Below are positions 32,378 through 44,827 of a DNA stretch of 64,000 bases, piece by piece; within the stretch, counting starts at the first letter, position 1; each line of letters starts with the position of its first letter. The position numbers and the translations under genes are program-made. The stretch spans positions 124,001 to 188,000 of the forward strand of contig PYSS01000075.1 of the NCBI GenBank assembly GCA_003049465.1, in the 5' to 3' direction. The DNA comes from Magnaporthiopsis rhizophila. Lineage: Eukaryota; Ascomycota; Sordariomycetes; Magnaporthales; Magnaporthaceae. Below the pieces are notes generated by a model. That model saw only the letters and a program-made list of their open reading frames with translations. It searched no databases and had not been told where the DNA came from.

Positions 32378-34358
32378 ATGCTGAGTTTCGAGCTGGGCGC
32401 GTCGATACCGCCTGACACGGCGCACGTGAGTCAGCCTGCCCGCACAGAGTATACGTGGTTGAGAGTTGGTTGTATGGAGCAGAACAAATTAGATCTGAGC
32501 AGCAGCTTATCAAACCAATATACGCTCCGTTTCCCTCCCCCTCTCGCAGGCAGTCAGCGTCTCCCTGCCGACATGGAAGTCCAACGTCGGATACGAGGAG
32601 GGCGAGCAGTGGGTGGTCGGCCGCATGACCACGGGCTACCCAAGGTTCTTCATCCACAAGGCCATCACGGCCTTTGCCGAGGAGCTGGCGTCCAAGTTCG
32701 GCCGCCAGTCCGGGGGCCAGCAGCAGCAGGCCATGCTGTTCCCCACAAGGTCCGCCGCCGCCCGCTGCATACGCTATGTTAGGGAGCGCGCGCCACTGCC
32801 GGCCCTAGAGGGCCTCGACTCGGTCCACCTCGCTCCGGACCCGGCGGGCAAGCCGGCGGCCGACCAGCTGTGCTCCCTCAACCCCTGCATCTCGGCCGTG
32901 CTGTGTTCTCCCGCGGCTTTTCCGGTCGCCAAGGAATACTGGCAGCACTCGGGCGACGGCGTGTCCAGCCGGAGGGCCGAGTTCTGCCACGGCCTGTACT
33001 CCGCCGGCCTGCTGGTTCCCCGGGACCAGAACACTACAACCGCCCCCGTCCAGAAGCCGGCCAAGGGCCCCCGCCGGTACCAGCGCCCCATGCCTATCGA
33101 CGCTACCAGCCCACAGTTGTCACCCACTGCCGACAAACACACCTCGCCTAGGAACGGCGGTGGCGGTCCCTCGCGGCCGGCGGACGAGGAAGGGTCGGAC
33201 GAGGAGACGGGCCGCTTCCTCGAGGAGCGGTTCGGCAGAAACCTCGACATCTCGCTACTGCCGCAGGCGCGGTCTGCCATCAAGAGGCGGATAGCCGGTG
33301 CCCTCTCGGCCGATCACGACATTGCCAGCCAGCCCTTCCCAGCCATGGAGTCCAATACTAGAGGGATCCGGAACCTGCGCGAGGAAGACGTGTACCTGTA
33401 CCCCTGCGGCATGAACGCCATCTTCAACACCCACCGCCTCTTGCTGGCGGCCCGCGGGAGCCGCAAGAGCATCGAGTTTGGCTTCCCCTACGTCGACACG
33501 CTCAAGATCCTGCAAAAGTTCGGTCCCGGCTGCGTCTTTTACGGGCGCGCGTCTGAGTTGGAGCTTGACGAGCTGGAAGGCCGGCTCTCTGCGGGGGAGC
33601 AGTTCCTCGCACTCTTCTGCGAGTTCCCGGGCAACCCGCTCCTGACATGTCCCAACCTGGCGCGCATCCGCCAGCTGGCCGACAGGTACGACTTCGCCGT
33701 CGTGGTGGACGAGACCATCGGCACCTTTGCAAACATCAGCGTGCTGCAGTACGCCGACGTGGTCGTCAGCAGCCTCACCAAGATTTTCTCGGGCGACTGC
33801 AACGTCATGGGCGGTAGCGCCATCCTGAACCCCAACGGTCGCTACTACGCCGCCCTCAAGGAGGCCGCCGCCTCCGAGTACGAGGACACGTACTGGGCCG
33901 AGGACGTGCTGTTCCTCGAGCGCAACAGCCGCGACTTCACCTCGCGCGTCGACCGCATCAACGCAAACGCCGAGGCCATCTGCGACGTGCTCCTGGCCCA
34001 CCCCCTCGTCAAGACCGTCTACTACCCAAAGTGTAACCCGGACCGGGACAACTACGAGCGCTGCCGGCTGCCGTCAGGCGGCTACGGCGGCCTGCTCTCG
34101 GTCGTCTTCCACTCCAAGGACGCCGCCGCCACCTTCTACGACGCCATCGACACGGCCAAGGGCCCCAGTCTTGGGACGAACTTCACTCTCGCGTCGCCCT
34201 ATGTCCTGCTTGCGCACTACCAGGAGCTGGACTGGGCTGCCAGCCTCGGGGTCGATCCCAGTCTCGTCAGGATCAGCGTTGGGCTGGGGGAAACGCCAGA
34301 CCAGGTTGCTATTTTCAAGGATGCCCTTAAGGCTGTCGAGTCGCTCTCACCGTCCTGA
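32378..34358 (+). CDS. STR2: Cystathionine gamma-synthase (STR2 / MET-7 type)
   Basis: A PLP enzyme that joins an activated homoserine to cysteine to give cystathionine, the step from cysteine toward methionine. Exon 1 (32378-32425) encodes only 16 residues. After a 124-nt intron (donor GTGAGT, acceptor CTCTCGCAG), exon 2 runs 32550-34358; total 618 aa, the long fungal form. The join gives DTAH-AVSVSLPTWKSNVGYEEGE, a family hallmark. The N-terminal ~250 residues are the fungal extension, with a variable Gly/Ser/Pro-rich loop. The C-terminal part is the Cys/Met-metabolism fold: VVVDETIGTFAN, then SSLTKIFSG with the predicted PLP lysine at about K427, and the typical GLGETPDQVAIFKDAL end. Confidence 0.95.
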
Positions 34359-34669
34359 TGGCGTCAGACGGATATGCTGTGTCAATTTTAGCGTCCCGGA
34401 TACCTGGTCTTAGAAAAGATAAATCGAGTGAATCGATAGTTATACTATCGGACTTGGTTGGGTATATGAGAAATGCACAGCAGCCGCCGACGCAACCCAG
34501 GAAGCATGCGTGACAATCTGAAGAACGAAAATGGAGGAAAGAGAACGTCATCAGAAATGACGAACAGAATAGAGGGAGACATTGATAGATAGCAAAGTAG
34601 AAAGCGCAGCACGGGGTATAATATATCTAGATTCCAGGCAAGGAGAAAAGAGAAAAGAGCATCATCACA
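34359..34669. other. Convergent intergenic region
   Basis: About 310 bp between the stop codons of STR2 and the SPX-RING gene. Presumed 3' UTRs only. Confidence 0.5.
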
Positions 34670-36354
34670 TTACATTACGCCGCATGAATCTGGCTTGTAG
34701 TTCTCGCCAAACATCTCTATGCCGCGCTCAAGGTCGTTGGCCTTTTGCTTCTCCTTGGTCTCCTTTTTAAAGTAGAGATTCATATACCGGGCCAGTTCGT
34801 GGTCGAGATTTCCTGTGAGTTTCCGACCTTGTCAGCATCGTGATTCCAGGGGTTAAGAACACAAACGGCGGTCGGTAGGGCCGGTTGCCATACTCAAATC
34901 GGCCAACATTACGACGTTCTGCCGGCACATGGGGCACTGCTGCTTGCACTCGCGCTGCATCTTCACGACGCACCGCACGCAAAACACATGACGGCACTTG
35001 AGGCGGACGGGCAGGTACGCGATGCTCAGGCAGACAGGACACATGTAGTCGTCAACACGGGGCACCGTCGCGACGACCTGGCTCGAGACCTGGGCGCACA
35101 GGTCCTTGGCCACGCTCTCGGCCAGGAACCGCCTCGAGATGGTCTGCGGGAAGGAGCCCGAGACGCCGAGGGATGTTCTCTTATTGAATTCTGGGCCCGA
35201 GTGTGCCGGTGTTAGTTCTTTTTTTGGGTGTTCTTTTGGCGGATGGACCTTCCCTGATGTCAGAAACAGGAACTTACTCTTCAGAATCTTTGCCACGGCG
35301 ATCCTGTTGAGCTCCTGGAACTTGAGATTCTGCAGCAGCTCCGAGTTGAGGCTCAGGAACCAGGAGTAGGCGTCGCGGCTGGCGGGTAGCTTGAACTGCT
35401 GGACCAGCCCGCGGTTGTTGACCTCGCGCTGGAACCAGACGAGCTGCTCGAGGGCCTTGGCGCTGGGCCTCGCGCCATGGTCGCGCTCGCAGGTGGAGAA
35501 GAAGACCTGGGCGTCGAGGTAAAGCTCAAAGACCTCGCGCCAGCGAGTCAGGTCCGTCTTGTGGAACCTTGCCGGGCGCGTCAGCTGGCCCATCTGCTCG
35601 CCCAGGCTGGCGATCTGCTTAGAGATGGCCGCCTCCTCCTCCTCCTGCAGCGTGTCCAGGAGCCACACGTCACTCTGGAGCAGGTCGAAGAACTCGCAGT
35701 CGAACGTCAGCGGCACCTCGATGCGCTCCGTCTGCTGGACGAGCTCTGCCGCCGCGGCGCCACCGGCGAGTTGCTGCGACTCGGCCAGGCTCTCGTCGCT
35801 GTCGCTGCTGTGGCTTGGCCTTGCGCTCGAGGTTGGGCTAAGGGGGCGTGTTGGTGTGGACGAATCACTGTCGCCGAGGGTTGAGGGAGAGTCTGTACGG
35901 TGGTGGTGGTGGTGGTGGTGGTGGTGATGGATGGGAACCTGGCCGCTGGCGAGCTTCTGCAGAAACTCGCGGGATGCTGGGGTCAAGGTCGCATCCACAG
36001 CCTCGCCATCCTCAAGATGGATGAAGACGGTCAGGCGAGGCCTCAGGGGGCTCGAGAGACCGGCTGCGAGGAGAAAGAGTCAGTGATGCAAGAAGAGGAA
36101 GAGTTGGAACTGCACTGCGATGACGTACCTCCGAGCTCGTAGCTCGCCAACGGAACCGAGTCGCCATGCTCCGAGGTGGCATGCGCGGCTAGGAGCTGGC
36201 GTAGGGTGTCGGCATCGAGCCCCAGCTCTGCAAGCTCGTGTTGTACCTTCTTCAGGCACTTCTTGAGTTGGCCGTAGGGGATGGCCGAGTCAACCCAGCG
36301 TGGTGGGTAGTTCTCCCGCCGGAGCGCCTCCCTAAACTCCCTAGCAAACTTCAT
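34670..36354 (-). CDS. SPX-domain RING E3 ubiquitin ligase
   Basis: Exons 36354-36129, 36063-35278, 35190-34894 and 34812-34670 give 483 aa; all joins restore the frame. The N terminus is an SPX domain (MKFAREFREALRRENYPPRW, YGQLKKCLKKVQHEL). SPX domains bind inositol pyrophosphates and report phosphate status. An acidic/Ser-rich insert with ten consecutive histidines (about 121-130) splits the SPX region, which resumes at FDCEFFDLLQ and ends near the LNRIAVAKILKKFNKRT helix. A C3HC4 RING lies at about 388-426 (CPVC, CRHVFC, CVKMQ, CPMC spacing). The last exon adds a Lys-rich helix. Fungal relatives are, from memory, called RING-14. A role in phosphate-linked ubiquitination is inferred from the domains. 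Confidence 0.92.
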
Positions 36355-37946
36355 GACTTGGACAGGCGGCAAGGGGTCGCCAAATCATACACGGCAAGGA
36401 CAGCCGAACCTGCAGGGACAGATCGTTTGTGTATCCGGCGGCGTCGTCCCCGAGCAGTCCAGGAACAGCGCGCGCGGGTGTGATCGAGGGGCATACCACG
36501 TGTCTTGGCTGGCCGGGGAAGACAGCGCCGTGCCTGGGAACGCGGAGAGTGGTGAATAGGTAGTATATGAGATCTTCGTATTGCGCTTCAAGACTCGTAG
36601 TGCAGGTGGACGGGGATGGTTGCCAAGGAAAGCCAAGCTGAGCGATGCAGGAATTTCGACATCCCAGCACGCTAATGCATGAAAGAGAATTCGCGCCACC
36701 CGCCCGGCCGTATCTAAGCTCGACGCCGCTCTAGGAAGCGCGGGGGGGTGTGTAATGGCGATCCAGGGGAGTAAGAAGAAAAAGGAAGCAGATCGCCTAG
36801 ACTGCCAAGCTGGTTGGGCACGTGGACAACTGCTCAATGAGGCCGATGGGGCGAAGACGGGGCTGGGCGTGCGGCACGGCGGCGAATCGGAGAAAAGTGG
36901 TGTTGGAAAATGACCAAGCCTGTCTTGCTATATAGATTTCGAAGGCGGTGATCGAGGTCAGTTATTCGCGCTCCCTCCTCCGCCCAACGGTCCACGTGGA
37001 CTCTCTTTCTTCTTCATGCGCTTGCGACAAAATGGCTCTCGTCTGCAAATCATTCTTCCTTTAGGACGCCTGTCCCTGTCGAACTGCTGGATTGGAGGGT
37101 TGTTGGTGGAACCATGGCGCTGAGCTTGACCAGAGACGGCTCGCGAAGCTCATGTGAATCGCGAAAAGGCGGCAAGCAGGGGAAAAAAGTCGCAAAAAAT
37201 CGGGGCTCCGTTAGATGCGGGGTCTAGACCGACGGGTTTGCCGCTCGTCTTGAGTCATCGCGGCTGAGCGGGAGCGGGCTGTCAGTAATGGGACGCATTT
37301 GCTAAAAGGCGCCGAGCCCAGGCGATAGGTAGAACACTTGCTATGATATGGAGGGCTGCGTGACCGTCTCGGCGGATGGCTGGGCAGTTCCGCTAAACGA
37401 AAAAAAAAATTGTCAAATGACGGACCCAGAAAACCGGGAGCCCGCAGGATGACTTGTATATTGGATCAGCGCATCATATCGGATGGCATGACGGGATGGA
37501 AAGGGACTGGAAGCAAAACCTCAAAGCCGAGAACAAAAAGCAGCTGAAGTACAAACGGAAGATCTTCAGGGTACAACCCCGCAGATCCAATAGACCGGAA
37601 CTGCGTTTGTGCCAAGCCTGACGCAGACACGCAAAAATTGTAAATGTGAACAAAATGATTCGATGTGATTCACGAAAGCCTGTACTCGGGCACATGTACA
37701 GACTACCTGCCCAATAATATACCCAGGTACTTCTCTTTTAATTGCCCGCTTCCTCCGTCATTCGCATTGCAGCGCATGAGTTCGTCCCGTCAAATAACTG
37801 GCTGAAATTTGGCAATTGGCTTCAGCCTTTTTTTGCTTGGCGCGGGACACCTCGAAGCCCAACCCCACCATCGAGAATACCTTGACCACCCTTAATCACC
37901 ACCCCTCCAAAGGCTTCACTTCCTGCTCGACAACCGCCCGACCATC
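36355..37946. other. Divergent intergenic region, SPX-RING / JJJ1
   Basis: About 1.6 kb between two start codons, containing both promoters. Open frames (for example 36385-36837 minus) overlap others and lack family resemblance. Confidence 0.5.
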
Positions 37947-39746
37947 ATGGGCGCAGAGCAGTCGTCTAGCAGATCCAACGGGACGGCCGGCAAGAACGCG
38001 GCCGCCCCGAGGAAAACGTGCTATTATGAAGTTATGGGCCTTGACCGGTCCGCCACCGACGACGAGTATGGATCCCCGCGCCGTGTCCGCCACACCTCCG
38101 AGGCCAGCGCAGGCCCGCTGACATTGGCCGTCTCTTCTTGCCCTTCTTCATCTCTAGAATCCGCAAGGCCTACAAGCGCAAGGCTCTTGAGCTCCACCCG
38201 GACCGCAATATCAACGACGTCGAGAACTCGACGCGCAAGTTCGCCGAAGTCCAGACCGCGTACGAGATCCTGTCCGACCCTCAGGAGCGCGCCTGGTACG
38301 ACTCTCACCGAGAAGCCATCCTCAGCGGCGACGATGGCGGCGGTGGCGGCGGCGGCGGAGGCGGGGCCCCGTCCAACATGAACATCACCACCGTCGACGA
38401 GGTCTACGCTCTCATGGGCCGCTTCAGCTCGGCCGTCCGCTTCGACGACAGCCCCAACGGCTTCTTCGCCACCCTCGACGTCTTCTTCGGCAAGCTGGCC
38501 GCCGAGGAAACCGCGGCGTGCGAGTGGGACGCCCTGGAGCCCGTGTCCTACCCGCCCTTCGGCTCCTCCACCGATGACTACGACGCCGTGGCCCGGCCCT
38601 TCTACAACGCCTGGTCCGCCTTCTCGACCCGCAAGTCCTTCAGCTGGTGCGACAGGTACCGGCTCAGCGACGCCGCCGACCGCCGCGTGCGCCGCCTAAT
38701 GGAGAAGGAGAACAAAAAGTTCCGCGACGAGGGGATCCGCGAATTCAACGACGCCGTGCGCTCCCTGGCCGCCTTTGTCAAGAAGCGCGACCCCCGCTAC
38801 GTGCCCAACACCCAGTCCGAGGCCGATCGCCAAAAGGTGCTGCGCGACTCGGCCGCCGCCCAGGCCGCGCGGTCCCGCGCCGCCAACCAGGAGAAGCTGG
38901 CCGAGTATGTCCTGCCAGACTGGGCCCAGGCCCGCAACGACAACGAGGACGGCGGGTCGGCCGAGTTCTCCGAGTCGGACGAGGGCGAGTCCGAGGTCGA
39001 GCACATCGAGTGCGTCGTGTGCGCAAAGACGTTCAAGAGCGAGATGCAGTTCCAGGCCCACGAGCGGAGCAAGAAGCATGTCAAGGCTGTCCAGCAGATC
39101 CGCCGCCAGATGAAGAAGGAGAACAAGGACTTTGATCTCGACCTGGATTGGGCGCAGGGGAACGAAAAGCAGCAGCAGTCCGACGCTGAGCTTTCCGCCG
39201 GCTTTACGGAAGCGGCAGGTGCTGATGCCCCTGATGAGGAGGCGCCCGCCTCGCGTCCTGCCAAGGAAGTGGAGGAGGTGCAGCAGCCCAAGGAAAACTC
39301 CTCGGAAGAAGACTCGCTAGATAGCGACTATGCTCCTCGAGAAAAGATTAAGAGTCGCATCAGCGGCGCCCCCGGAGATGCTGCCAGCTTCTCGGACGAG
39401 GCTAGCAGTTCGCCGGCCGCCGCCACACCTTCGGTTGCTGCACCAGCAGCCGGTGACTCGGACGCCGAGGACGAGCCGGCGAAAACGAAGAAGGTCGGCA
39501 AGGCAAAACAGAAAAAGGCCAAGAAAGCAGCTCGACAAGCGGCTGCTGCAGAACAGGCCTCAGTGGTGAGCTCTAGTTTTGACTTTTGACTTGCCCTCGG
39601 TGGCCGCCATTTTCTGACAGGATGTCTAGCACGCATGCACGATATGCAAAGAGTCGTTTGCTTCCAGAAATGCCCTGTTCGCTCACCTGAATGAAGAGCA
39701 CCCGGCGCCCAAAGGTTCTAAGGGGGCAAAAAAGTCAAAGAGATGA
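37947..39746 (+). CDS. JJJ1: J-protein JJJ1 (DNAJC21), 60S biogenesis co-chaperone
   Basis: A cytosolic Hsp70 co-chaperone that helps recycle shuttling factors from late pre-60S subunits. Exons 37947-38065, 38158-39565 and 39630-39746 give 547 aa. The J domain spans about 24-90 with HPD at 53-55; the first intron falls inside it and the join gives TDDEIRKAYKRKALELHPD. A long charged linker follows a Gly run. Two C2H2 zinc fingers are visible: CVVCAKTFKSEMQFQAHERSKKH in the middle, and HACTICKESFASRNALFAHL at the C-terminal end, formed only after the second splice (donor GTGAGC, acceptor GATGTCTAG). Between them lie acidic and Lys-rich low-complexity segments. This domain order matches the family. 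Confidence 0.95.
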
Positions 39747-39947
39747 TAGTATCCCGAGGGTGTCAGGGACCTATTGACTATTGTGGCCGCGTGTGATAGT
39801 GGCACATGCTCGCCCCGCAAACCCACACCGGGAAACCCGAAACACTACCAGGCACGGGCCTGAAGCTACCCACGCCTAAAGCGCCCGACGCCAGCCAACA
39901 AGAATACCAAGGAGAGCGAGCAAGCCAACAATCACACCCATACACTA

Positions 39948-41600
39948 TTACCCATCCAAAACGGTGTCGCCATCATCGTCACTCAAAGTCTCGACCTCAT
40001 CGATGGCCGACGCCCGCTCCGAGGCCGACCCCTTGGATGGATCGTGGGCCGACACGGTAAGGATCGACTTGCCCTGCACATATCTGACGGAGCCTTTCCA
40101 AACCTCCCAGTCATCCTCATCCATAATCAGAAACCCTATGAGCATGCTGGGATCCATCTCGCGGATGTGCAGACGACGGAGTCGGCGCGTGTGGCACGAA
40201 TCAACATCAGAGGGAGTATATAGTTGCGGATCGTCGAAAAAGGGCAGCGCCGGTCGGGTATGGTGCGGATCCAGGTAGAATAGGTTAGACCCTTGGTCCC
40301 CGTCCGACCTTTGCGCCCCCACGAAATAGTGGGACGACGATGGCCGACCACTTCGCAGCAACAGTTAGCCACGACGCCCTCCTAGAACGGAGCTCCGGAA
40401 CAAACAAAGACCGAAAAAAAAGGAGCGGCGGAAAACTCACCCGGCTATACCAACCGACTGTGGCATCTGTAGTGTAGCCGTCAGGGACTCCCAGTACACT
40501 TGGTTGATCTTGTCGATGCCCAGGCGGGTGCTAACAAGGATCAAGGTGGGGTGGAATGTCTTGCCATCCGGCCGGGCCACTTCCATGAAGCTGTCCTCGT
40601 ACACATCGGGGAGATCGCCTGTCGAGTAGACGCGGAGCGACTTCTCGTTGGCATTGGCCAGAGCCCTGAGAGGTGCCAGGGGCATCAGCAAGGGTGTCTC
40701 ACGTGGCCGCGCTCTGGGGCGGTCTGTCTCAAGGCGGAAATCCCACCGTCAAACTTACGCGATGCACCGGGCTGTTGCCGACGGACCAAACCACTCTCCG
40801 GGGTACTTTCCACACTTGGCTGCGCCGTGGTCGACGAATTTGTGGATGGAATACGGTGCCCTGGGGTCGTCGGCGAACAAGGACAAGAGCTTCCGCTCCT
40901 CATCCGGTTTCTCGCCTCGGCGCCAACCTGTGAATTCGCATACATAGTCAGTAACCATCGGGCCCGACGGCTCAGGGAAGAGGCTCGGCTTACCGCGACC
41001 CAGACGCTGTGAGAGTAGCGTGTTCGCCAATAGACTTTGGCCGGTCCGGATCATACACCCCCACCCGCTGTCGGTTGTAAATGCAGCTTGCTGATCTGTC
41101 ATTGTCTTGAGACGCATGGCAAAGGACATGCGCGATGTGGCAGCAGGATCTGTAGACCTGGGGATGGGTGGAAAGCCGGAGCGATATGAAATCCAGATCC
41201 GGGACTCAAAGTCATCGAGAAATGCCGGAGGCCAGCCACCGTCGTCAGGGATGTCGTCGTACGCCAACGAGGAGTCGAAGCTGCTAGAAACAGAGTCCGG
41301 AGGAGTGGCGGGCGCGGGGCCGGTCTGGGGAGGTTTCGGAGGGGCTTCCGGAGGGTCGGTGGCAGGGGGTGTGCTCGCGGTCTGGGCGGCGGCGACCGGG
41401 TTGTCGTCCACGCGGGCACCCTTAGCCCGGCTAGATGTGCGGGAAGGTCTGTTTCCCGGCTCAAGCGTGTATGCGCACCCCAGGCACCACACGGGGCGGT
41501 TGGATGCCGGGTTGTTGGTGGGTTCAGGGTCCCAGATCATCCGGACTATGCGGCGACCATAACGACCGAGGTCCACCGCGCCGGCGACAGCGCTGTCCAT
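39948..41600 (-). CDS. ATG4: ATG8-processing cysteine protease ATG4
   Basis: ATG4 trims the ATG8 precursor to expose its C-terminal Gly and later releases ATG8 from phosphatidylethanolamine. Exons 41600-40994, 40927-40759, 40665-40441 and 40350-39948 give 467 aa. The catalytic Cys is C182 in DSGWGCMIRTGQSL. The Asp-Pro-His dyad lies in NLFYLDPHHTRPAL, and the SVGIAGGRPSSSHYFVG loop is completed by the last splice. A Pro/Ala-rich insert (about 65-105) is typical of filamentous fungi. The start is fixed by MDSAVAGAVDLGRYGRRIVRMIWDP; earlier in-frame ATGs would add unrelated sequence. The C terminus is acidic (DEVETLSDDDGDTVLDG), with a plausible AIM/LIR-like element only by inference. Confidence 0.97.
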
Positions 41601-42737
41601 GATCGAGGGTACTTGTGTAGCAGTTTGAAATCGCGTCGTGGTGTCTCGACAGTTCGGCGGTCCAAGTTCGCGAGGGGGTATTTTAAACTCCCCTTGGTCG
41701 GATTGTTCGAACGGCGTGTTGTTGCAAGCGCGTGAATGTGAATGCGAAAGCGATGGATAAATCGATGATGAGTGGAGGCTAGTGGATGATGCAGACAACC
41801 AGACGTTGCTAAAGGGAGCGCGGCGGCCAGGTGACTGCTTGGCGTTATTGGCGCTGCTGTCTCGAATACACAGGGAGGGATGGGGCTTTGGCCAATGGTC
41901 CGGATTCCGGCTTATGATGGGCCCGCCCACGCAAGCTCGACCAGACGCAGGCGCCGGGCTGCAATAAAATAAAGATAGGATCGCAGGTCAGTAGAGTGAG
42001 GTCTCTAGGTAGTTGATTATCAACACAAAGAGCATGAGCAACGCCAGTCGAGGCCGCCGTGTTGAGATTGGTCCGTATCGATGTTTTGGTTTGGCCTGGG
42101 GGCTGGGGATTGACTGGAGGGGAGTCCCGAATGGCCAGCGGACGTGACCAGCACACAGGGTGCCTTGGCTTGTGACGCCACCGCCCACACTCGAATGCAA
42201 ATGCACGCCCGCGGCGGTGCTCTATCCAGGTGGGGGCCCCGCCTGACAGGGCTCACCCCTGACGCCTGAGCTCCAGCTCGGGCGGCGTGGGGCAGCGACG
42301 CAAGCCATCCTCAGCAGGCACGGCGGATCGATATAATTTTTGCTGGTCCTTTCCAGCTTCGAAAATCACGGAAGGGAATGAGGGGCCAGAAACAGTTGCT
42401 TCCGTGTTGGCCAGCTCCAAGGAGCAATGTAGAGGTATTTGAATGCAGAAAATTGCGAATTCGATGTTTGGGAAATTGTTTCGTTTGAACACAGTGACAC
42501 TCCATGCTGAGACATGCGGGAAGTGACTGCGTTTGCCCAATTAGGCACGCCGACCTGCATTGTTTCAGTGAGACCCATTTTATTTCTTTGCCTCAGCTGT
42601 CACCTTTTCTCGCCCCTCGTGCGAGCGCAGACCACAGCCTGACTCCGAGACTTCCGCAGCTCGCAGACAGTCGCAGGCTACTCAGAAACCCCCGCCGGCA
42701 AACTACTAAAACGCCGTGGGCTGCTGCGGAACAACCA
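41601..42737. other. Divergent intergenic region, ATG4 / SQS1
   Basis: About 1.1 kb between start codons. The frame in front of SQS1 is open back to 42504, but the sequence there has Cys/His/Leu-rich untranslated-looking composition, so I treat it as leader. Confidence 0.5.
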
Positions 42738-44827
42738 ATGCGCAAGAAGAGAGGAGGGGATCGAGGCGGCTGGAATGGCCACTCGAGGGGAGCTCATGGA
42801 GGCCGTGGCGGCGGCGGAGCTACCGGCCCCCAGCGCGGCCCTTTCAACCCGTCCGCCTACGCCATGGACTCCTCTCTCACAGTCGCCAATACCTTTTCCA
42901 TGCAGGACGAGGCCAGGAATACCATCCGAGATCGTCCGAAATCGGACAGGGACGAGCGTCTTCGCGATAGGCCTATCAAATTCGTCAGCGGCGGCTTGAT
43001 AGAGCCGCTGGAGATACAGTTCGAGACTCCTGCAGCTGCAGCTGCTGTCGCCTCTGCCCCGAACGAGCTGACTGCTCCTGAAGATCCAACTGTCCCGCCT
43101 ACCCAGACGACCCCTGAGCCACCACGAACCCGCGAGCATGAAACACCTGCACCAACGACGGGCGGTGATCTGTTCTTTGTCGACACTTCTGGAGACAAGT
43201 CTCTTCGTTCCAGCGACGTTCCCAAGCCCGAGCCGGAGCTTCCAAGTCACTACAGCAGGCATGAGACAGATTCGAGTGAGGAGGTGATCCTCTTCAAGGG
43301 AAGATCGGCTGCTACCCGGCGCCCGGCTCCCACTACCTTCACCGTGCACAAGATGCAACGCGAGATCGAAATTGTTGCTAGGACACAAGCACAGAGGCTG
43401 CAGGCGAAACCCGCGTCGGATGAGCAGCCCGTCCCAGAATCATCTGCCTTGGCGCCGGGCGTGTCGTCGTCGAGAAACGAAAAGGCGGGGGTTGCCGATC
43501 GCGGCGTCCCCTCCTTCCACACCATCCTCCAGGACAGCGACGAGGACAAGGCTCTGAAAGACTACATGGAGAATACGGAGGGGCAGGAAGTTCTGTTTGC
43601 GCAGCACAAGGGTTTTGCTGCAAGAGACATTGGAGGCAGCGATGGCGACATGGTCGTCCCGGCCGAGGCCGACAGCGCTGACGAATCCGATAATGACGCC
43701 GACGACGATGCCGATTCCGAAGACGCCATAGCCGGCGATGGCGAGCCCGCTGACGACGTGTCTGGAGACAATGACTCCCCTCCTCCCGATATGGACGACG
43801 AGGAAATAGCGAGGTTGCTCGCGAAGCAGGAGTCCCTCAGAATCCCCGGCGATGATCTGGTTTTGTTTGACGATGCGGCCGCATGGTCTGTTCGCAGTCC
43901 ACGTTCTCGCCGCAAGGGCCTGCAAGGGCCTCGCAAAGAGGACAAATCCTTCCCGGACAACGCCGCGGCCGTCGCTGATGTGCTTGCTGACCGTGACCTG
44001 GTCATGAACCGGAATCGCACCAACCCACTGCGCAAAAAGCCCAAGGGTAAACACGGGACCGCCGGCTTCGACGTCGCCGATGAGAAGCTCAGGGCTACCA
44101 TGGAGGCGTCGTTTGAGAAGGATAGGCTGAAGAAGAAAGAGAGGAAGCAGGAACGAGAGGAGCGCCGCGCCAAGGGTATGCTGGGAAAGCACCCTAACCC
44201 AGACGATCCTAGGGTGAGGTTTGTCGACGGTATCAACATGGACGAGCTGCAACAGGAATTTGCAAGCTTCCTCATCACCGGTGATCAGATGTAAGTTCCC
44301 AGGATCTTCCGTTGGTCGTATAACTGTGGCTAACACCGAGAAACAACTCGAACAGTCTCACGTTGCCTCCGATGGATGCGTCAGCTCGTAAGATCGTTCA
44401 CGAGATTGCAATCAAACTGCATATCAAGTCCAAGTCAACCGGCAAAGGTGACCAGCGGCGTCCAGTGCTACATCGCACCAAGGCAACAGCGATGTACAAC
44501 GCAGGCGCCATCGAGGCAGCATTCGCTCGTGTCCACCGCCGGTTCTTCCCCCGGACCGACAAGCAGCGGAGGCCAGGACTGGGCGGCGGTGGTGGCGGCG
44601 GCGGCGGTGGCGGTAGTCGATCGGCAGGAGGCTATGATGTGGTTAAATGCCATGACGGCGAAGTCGTCGGCGGCTCAGCACCCGAGCTTGGCGAGACAAA
44701 CAAGGGTCGCACCATGCTTGAGAAGATGGGTTGGTCCAAGGGTATGGGCCTCGGAGCTCTGGACAACAAGGGCATTCTGGAGCCGGTGGCTCATATCGTG
44801 AAGGTGTCCAAGGCTGGGCTTGGATAA
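42738..44827 (+). CDS. SQS1: SQS1-like R3H and G-patch protein (Prp43 activator)
   Basis: In yeast Sqs1/Pfa1 stimulates the RNA helicase Prp43 during 20S pre-rRNA maturation and in splicing. Exon 1 (42738-44290) and exon 2 (44356-44827) give 674 aa; the 65-nt intron has a GTAAGT donor. The N terminus is Arg/Gly-rich (RGGDRGGWNGHSRGAHGGRGGGG). A long acidic disordered region follows, then KKKERKQEREERRAKGMLGKH and the DGINMDELQQEF element. An R3H domain begins near 519 (LTLPPMDASARKIVHEIAIKL), and after a Gly run comes a C-terminal G-patch at about 635-674 (GRTMLEKMGWSKGMGLGAL). The ATG at 42738 gives the family-typical short basic N terminus. Confidence 0.93.

Noticed and set aside
42504..42737. 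78-codon N-terminal extension of SQS1
   Set aside because: Composition is leader-like and the R/G-rich start at 42738 is typical for the family.
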